A stretch of DNA of 64,000 bases from the NCBI GenBank assembly GCA_033002965.1, contig JAURVB010000125.1:62001-126000 (forward strand), in the 5' to 3' direction. How positions within the stretch are numbered: position 1 is the stretch's first letter; every line of letters begins with the position of its first letter. This document shows positions 60,637 through 64,000 of this stretch, one piece after another. A program made the translations under genes and the position numbers. The stretch is from Piper betle. Taxonomy: Eukaryota; Streptophyta; Magnoliopsida; Piperales; Piperaceae. The notes beneath the pieces are model-generated. The model ran no database searches. It was not told where the DNA came from and saw nothing but the letters and a program-made list of their open reading frames with translations.

Positions 60637-61268
60637 GCCCAATCTTGATCCCCAGTAACCCCTCCGGACAGGGATCACCGACAGCTTAACGAGGATGATC
60701 GCCCTCCCCCCAGATCGCCGTCGCCACCTCCTTGTTGCACTTGACGCTGAGCTCGACATGGTAGTTGCCGTCGTCGACAACGATGAAAGCCTTCAACCTG
60801 GTGCGCTACCTAGCACGGGTCAGCTTTTGCACTGGCATGATCTTCATGATGTCGTCCTTGAGCACCAGGCCCAAGAGGGTCTCTACGATCTGGTGCTCCT
60901 TCACCGAGCAGTGAGTGGAGGTAGATGTGCTCCAAAGACCAGATCTTTGCCTCCTTCATTAGCCGACCAAACCTTGTTGTGGGCACCCACTTTTCTTGCT
61001 CCTCGCACCACCTGCTGCAACACCCACAGCGTCGATCCCTATGCCAGTCTCCATGCCCCTGCCCCGGCCGAAGCCGCCGCGGTCACCTCCGCCTCTTTCT
61101 GCCATGGTCGAAGGAGATGGGCAATCCCAACAAATTGCAGCACCTTCTTCGGCACCCTCACCGCAATGATCCCCAATCCTCTCAGCACCGGGACCATCCT
61201 CATCGTCACCAACCCGCACTTACCAGTGACCTTGCAAGGTATAGTATGGGGCTTCCCGACCTTCATAT
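60637..61268 (-). pseudogene. RPS2: Ribosomal protein S2 (uS5) retrocopy with permuted order
   Basis: Cytosolic RPS2 belongs to the 40S subunit. On the minus strand a C-terminal part comes first (61268-61121: [28 protein letters not shown]). Fifteen bases later an ATG (61105) opens the N-terminal part: [17 protein letters not shown], then in shifted frames [45 protein letters not shown], a TAG at 60806-60808, [26 protein letters not shown] and KLSVIPVRRGYWG near 60650. So protein order is about 190-235 followed by 1-190, and the last 35-40 residues are missing. No introns are visible. It lies between gypsy RNase H and integrase pieces. It is non-functional. Confidence 0.85.
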
Positions 61269-61439
61269 CAGACATGCCATTCACTTACTCGAAGGAGAAC
61301 CTGGTCACTGCCACACAGGTATCAAATGCACCGCCCCCAGCTGTCATTGTGCAGGTCAAGGGAGACGAAAGGCGTACGTGAGACTGGTCTTAGAGGGCGT
61401 CCCCAGTAAGTAGGCGAAAGTCCAAAGAACCTATTTGCC

Positions 61440-61555
61440 TATCGCAGAGATTTCTTCTTTCTTAGACAATGCACCATGGCTTCCTGCTGTAGTATACCGC
61501 CCACGGCTCTGTCTGAAGCATCGGTCACCACTCCAAACGGTTGTCCGAAATCCAG
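61440..61555 (-). pseudogene. Ty3/gypsy RNase H fragment upstream of the RPS2 copy
   Basis: On the minus strand LDFGQPFGVVTDASDRAVGG is the start of a gypsy RNase H domain (with catalytic Asp in TDAS). After ILQQE the text jumps to ALSKKEEISAI-like residues that suit the end of RNase H (DALSRK), so the middle is deleted. It joins the copia D leader at about 61556, where AGCTTGG could belong to either side. Confidence 0.72.
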
Positions 61556-61728
61556 CTTGGTACCTACAAGCGGTTGATGTAGTTGCTCCTATCCTCAATC
61601 TGCATCCTCCACCATTGATAATTTGTTCCATCAAATTTATCAATCTTACCTAGTCTTGGAAGTGTCTGCCATGACTCCCACTCAAATCAAGATCCGATTG
61701 AATGAAAGTTCCCACAGACGGTGTCAAT

Positions 61729-62269
61729 TGTTGAGAAAAATCCCCAAAGTTGGAGATCAACAACAGCGACCACAAGATATGGGAAAATAATGCCTGAGAA
61801 ATAAAATAAAACAAAACCAAAAGAACAGAGATTTAATGTGAAAAACCCTCCTTCTATCGAGAGTCAAAAACCACGGGACAACAACGAACAATTCACTACT
61901 TCAACCAAAGATTATAGCCGTCAAACATATAGAGAAGTACAAGAAGATTACTCACCCAACCTATACTATTGAGATTACAAGATTTCTCTCTCTCAATACT
62001 CTGTATAAAATTAAACAAGTGAATAATATATTTCCCTCTTCTTATCTCTATATCCCTTTTTCTTCTATCTCTCACATCTTGTCTTCTCTTGGATTGGCCT
62101 GTTTTTAAAATGAGGCAAATGAGTTCCTATTCATAGAAATGGTTTGAGGCCCTTCATCTTCCATGGAAAAATAAACAGTCATCACTGTTTGTATCCAGAG
62201 ATTCCTTTAGTATTCTGAGGGTGATAATGTGTTACATATCATTAATATTCATAATAACAAATATTAACA
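61729..62269 (-). repeat. 5' LTR of copia element D
   Basis: 541 bp, plus-strand ends TGTTGAGAAAAATCCC and ATATTAACA. The outer side is followed by GGGTG. The adjacent leader (61556-61728) matches 50005-50190 of element C, including the primer-site-like GTTCCCACAGACGGTGTCA on the plus strand. Confidence 0.9.
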
Positions 62270-62274
62270 GGGTG

Positions 62275-63059
62275 TCCATCCATAAGCATTGAAAGCTAAC
62301 AAACCAAGCATTAAAATGACATGCATTGGAAGATGAAAAAACCAATTTTGTTGTTTCAATAGGCAAGGGTCTAGCCGCATATGTGCACACTCGAGGGTAG
62401 AGATTATGGATTGTCATCTACTTAAGCCTACGACAACAATTCATGGTGGTGAATACCTAATGCACAAATTATAGATTTTGGACAGTGACCTACACTAGCA
62501 TGAATTGGCATGCTCCAAATTGCATTGTAGATGTTCACACTTAATGTCAGAAGCCCGGACGTGCAAAAAAAACCCGAGAGCAAAATTGCAACCGGAGAAA
62601 AAAGCTCACTAAGTATGCAATTCCTAGTCAAATGGTGGTAGAATTTCGTCAAATTTTTTACCCAGGGTTACATCCTACTAAATCCCTTTAAAATTCATGA
62701 CATTTGGATGGGTAGATTAGCCACTAGAAATTACCCAATTCATAGGGGGCCGGATTGTCCCCTTCCCTGTTGTCCCAAGACCAAGATACTTAGAGTTTTG
62801 GTTTGCAAATTTGTGGGATTTCAGTTTAAGGTGTTGGCTAACTTTGCCAATCTTTCTACGCCCTGATCAAGGATAAGGGTTAGAATTCGGAAGGTATTTG
62901 TGAAGGCAACCTAATTGGGTGAGAGCTAACTACAAATACTAACCACAAATAGTTTGATCCTCACAATGTTTTGGGCTTTAATAAAGATTAAAACAATGGA
63001 CAAATAATGTGGAAATAATTTAAGTACAATTAATTAATAAACAAGTATGCAAAAGGAAA
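62275..63059. other. Unassigned DNA right of copia D
   Basis: AT-rich with short ORFs (for example 62428-62652, minus) that I do not recognise. It would be continuous with the sequence left of 53187 before copia D inserted. Confidence 0.5.
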
Positions 63060-64000
63060 AGTAGGCGAGGCAAACAAAGAATATGAACCCAAAGGTAAAG
63101 TTCTATGTGTGTGAGGCAAAACAAGCTTAATTCTAACTTGGTACTTATTTTTGTGAACTAGTCAAACCCTACATGTAGTGAGATGGCCTATAACTTGAAA
63201 ACACTTAAGTACAAATAGTAAACAAGTCAAGCATGAGCAAGTTAAGATAGTGTGCACAAACAAGTGAATACAAATGAGAAAGCAAGCACCTAAATAATGA
63301 GAAGTGAGAAAAGAGAGAATACATGCAAATTTTTAAAGAGTTTCTCAACTAATACTCTCATCTTCTATCCAACCAAGTTCTTTGATAAGTAGATCTTTGT
63401 AGCTTCACTAGGCAAACCAACTTGTAACCTTACAAGCAACCAAGCTAGGCCTCCTTCACAAGCACCTCTTAAGTGCCAAAGAAGTTTATATTCTAAGCAC
63501 TCTTGGATCCTCTACTAAGCCTTCCCTCAAAAACATCAAGTGTCAAGGACCCTAGCTAACCAAGCTCCAAACACCCTTGGAACCAACAACCTTGAAACTA
63601 CACCTCGAAGCACTTCTCTCCTCAAACAAGATGTTTCCGCACACACTACCACACTTTGGGACCTTACAACCAGCGTAAGCACACTTGAGCTACCTCACAC
63701 AATCAAGATCTCTCCTTGGTTTACATAACAAACACTTAGGAATACATACTAATAGGTAAAGCCACTCCTAACACAAGATTGAACTTCCAAATTTGCACTA
63801 AGAGTTCTATGGTTCACAAAAATAACAAGAGGTGTTCAAAACACATTTTCCAATGCCTTATTCCTCTCTCAAAATAGTAGTCGTTAGGATTTGGATCCCC
63901 TCTTTTTGTTTTTCTAATAGCTAATTTTGACAACTTTTTCATAATAATAGGCTATCGAATAATTAACCGAATGTTAACCAAACATTCACTTATAATTAGC
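63060..64000 (-). repeat. Decayed copia-type LTR at the window edge
   Basis: The reverse complement shares a series of blocks with 26200-27090, such as ATGAAAAAGTTGTC, TATTTTGAGAG, GGGTGTTTGGAGCTTGGTTA, GCTAGGGTCCTTG, GAGGTGCTTG and TTGCCTCACACAC. The outer end is cut by the window. The two copies are far diverged, so they are old independent insertions of one family. Confidence 0.5.

Larger units (their letters stand above)
53192..62269 (-). mobile_element. Copia element D with GGGTG target duplication and nested insertions
   Basis: Same family and orientation as element C: 3' LTR 53192-53718, polypurine tract ATCTCCCACTTGG complement at 53719, RT remnant 54850-55000, leader 61556-61728, 5' LTR 61729-62269. 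GGGTG flanks both ends (53187-53191 and 62270-62274), so these distant pieces are one insertion. The 9-kb span between LTRs is filled by a chromovirus LTR, a Tat-type LTR fragment and a gypsy/RPS2 chimera. The stretch 53800-54840 is GC-rich and unassigned, with ACCG/CTCGGT phrases loosely like the ABCG intronic LTR. Confidence 0.85.

Noticed and set aside
60695..61413. Plus-strand ORFs of 228 and 162 codons
   Set aside because: They are antisense shadows of the RPS2 copy, whose protein matches are all on the minus strand.

Overview
The window is nuclear DNA of a flowering plant. It has spliceosomal GT-AG introns, AT-rich intergenic DNA packed with degenerate LTR retrotransposons, a plastid-targeted metabolic enzyme and a plant-specific AGCVIII kinase. 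The first exon of the plastid gene is very GC-rich while its later exons are not. That gradient is common in monocots, so a monocot is likely but not proven.

Only two stretches look like intact host genes. At the left edge (11-800, +) is the last exon of a PINOID/WAG-clade AGC kinase, closest in pattern to PID2. In the middle (28072-30973, +) is a complete six-exon gene for the plastid pyruvate dehydrogenase E2 subunit (EMB3003-like, 458 aa). Convergent to it, on the minus strand (31611-42676), is an almost full-length full-size ABCG/PDR transporter. It carries many stops, frameshifts and deletions, so it is a pseudogene. Its introns host a 2.0-kb solo LTR and an unusual 1-kb repeat element.

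The rest is transposon sediment. From left to right: a copia gag split by a Ty3/gypsy pol fragment (3155-6950); a CACTA terminus (6953-7345); an internally deleted Tat/Athila-type gypsy element on the minus strand (7388-11362); poorly assignable LTR-like and gag-like DNA (11363-20836); a chromovirus-type solo LTR with target-site duplication (20842-23222); more decayed LTRs (24540-27090); the two host genes; a nearly complete copia element with 5-bp duplications (45072-50691) that holds a complete TRIM (48599-49061); a second copia of the same family (53192-62269, 5-bp duplications). The second copia is stuffed with a chromovirus LTR, a Tat-type LTR piece, gypsy RNase H and integrase fragments, and a scrambled ribosomal protein S2 retrocopy. 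A decayed copia-type LTR closes the window.

The most unusual object is the RPS2 copy at 60637-61268. Its C-terminal part lies upstream of its own start codon (a circular-permutation layout), and it sits between RNase H and integrase fragments of a gypsy pol gene. Next are a TRIM flanked by 15-bp rather than 5-bp direct repeats, and a pair of hairpin-rich 280-bp repeats bracketing a small AT-rich ORF inside an ABCG intron. All calls come from reading the sequence by eye. No alignments or database searches were run.
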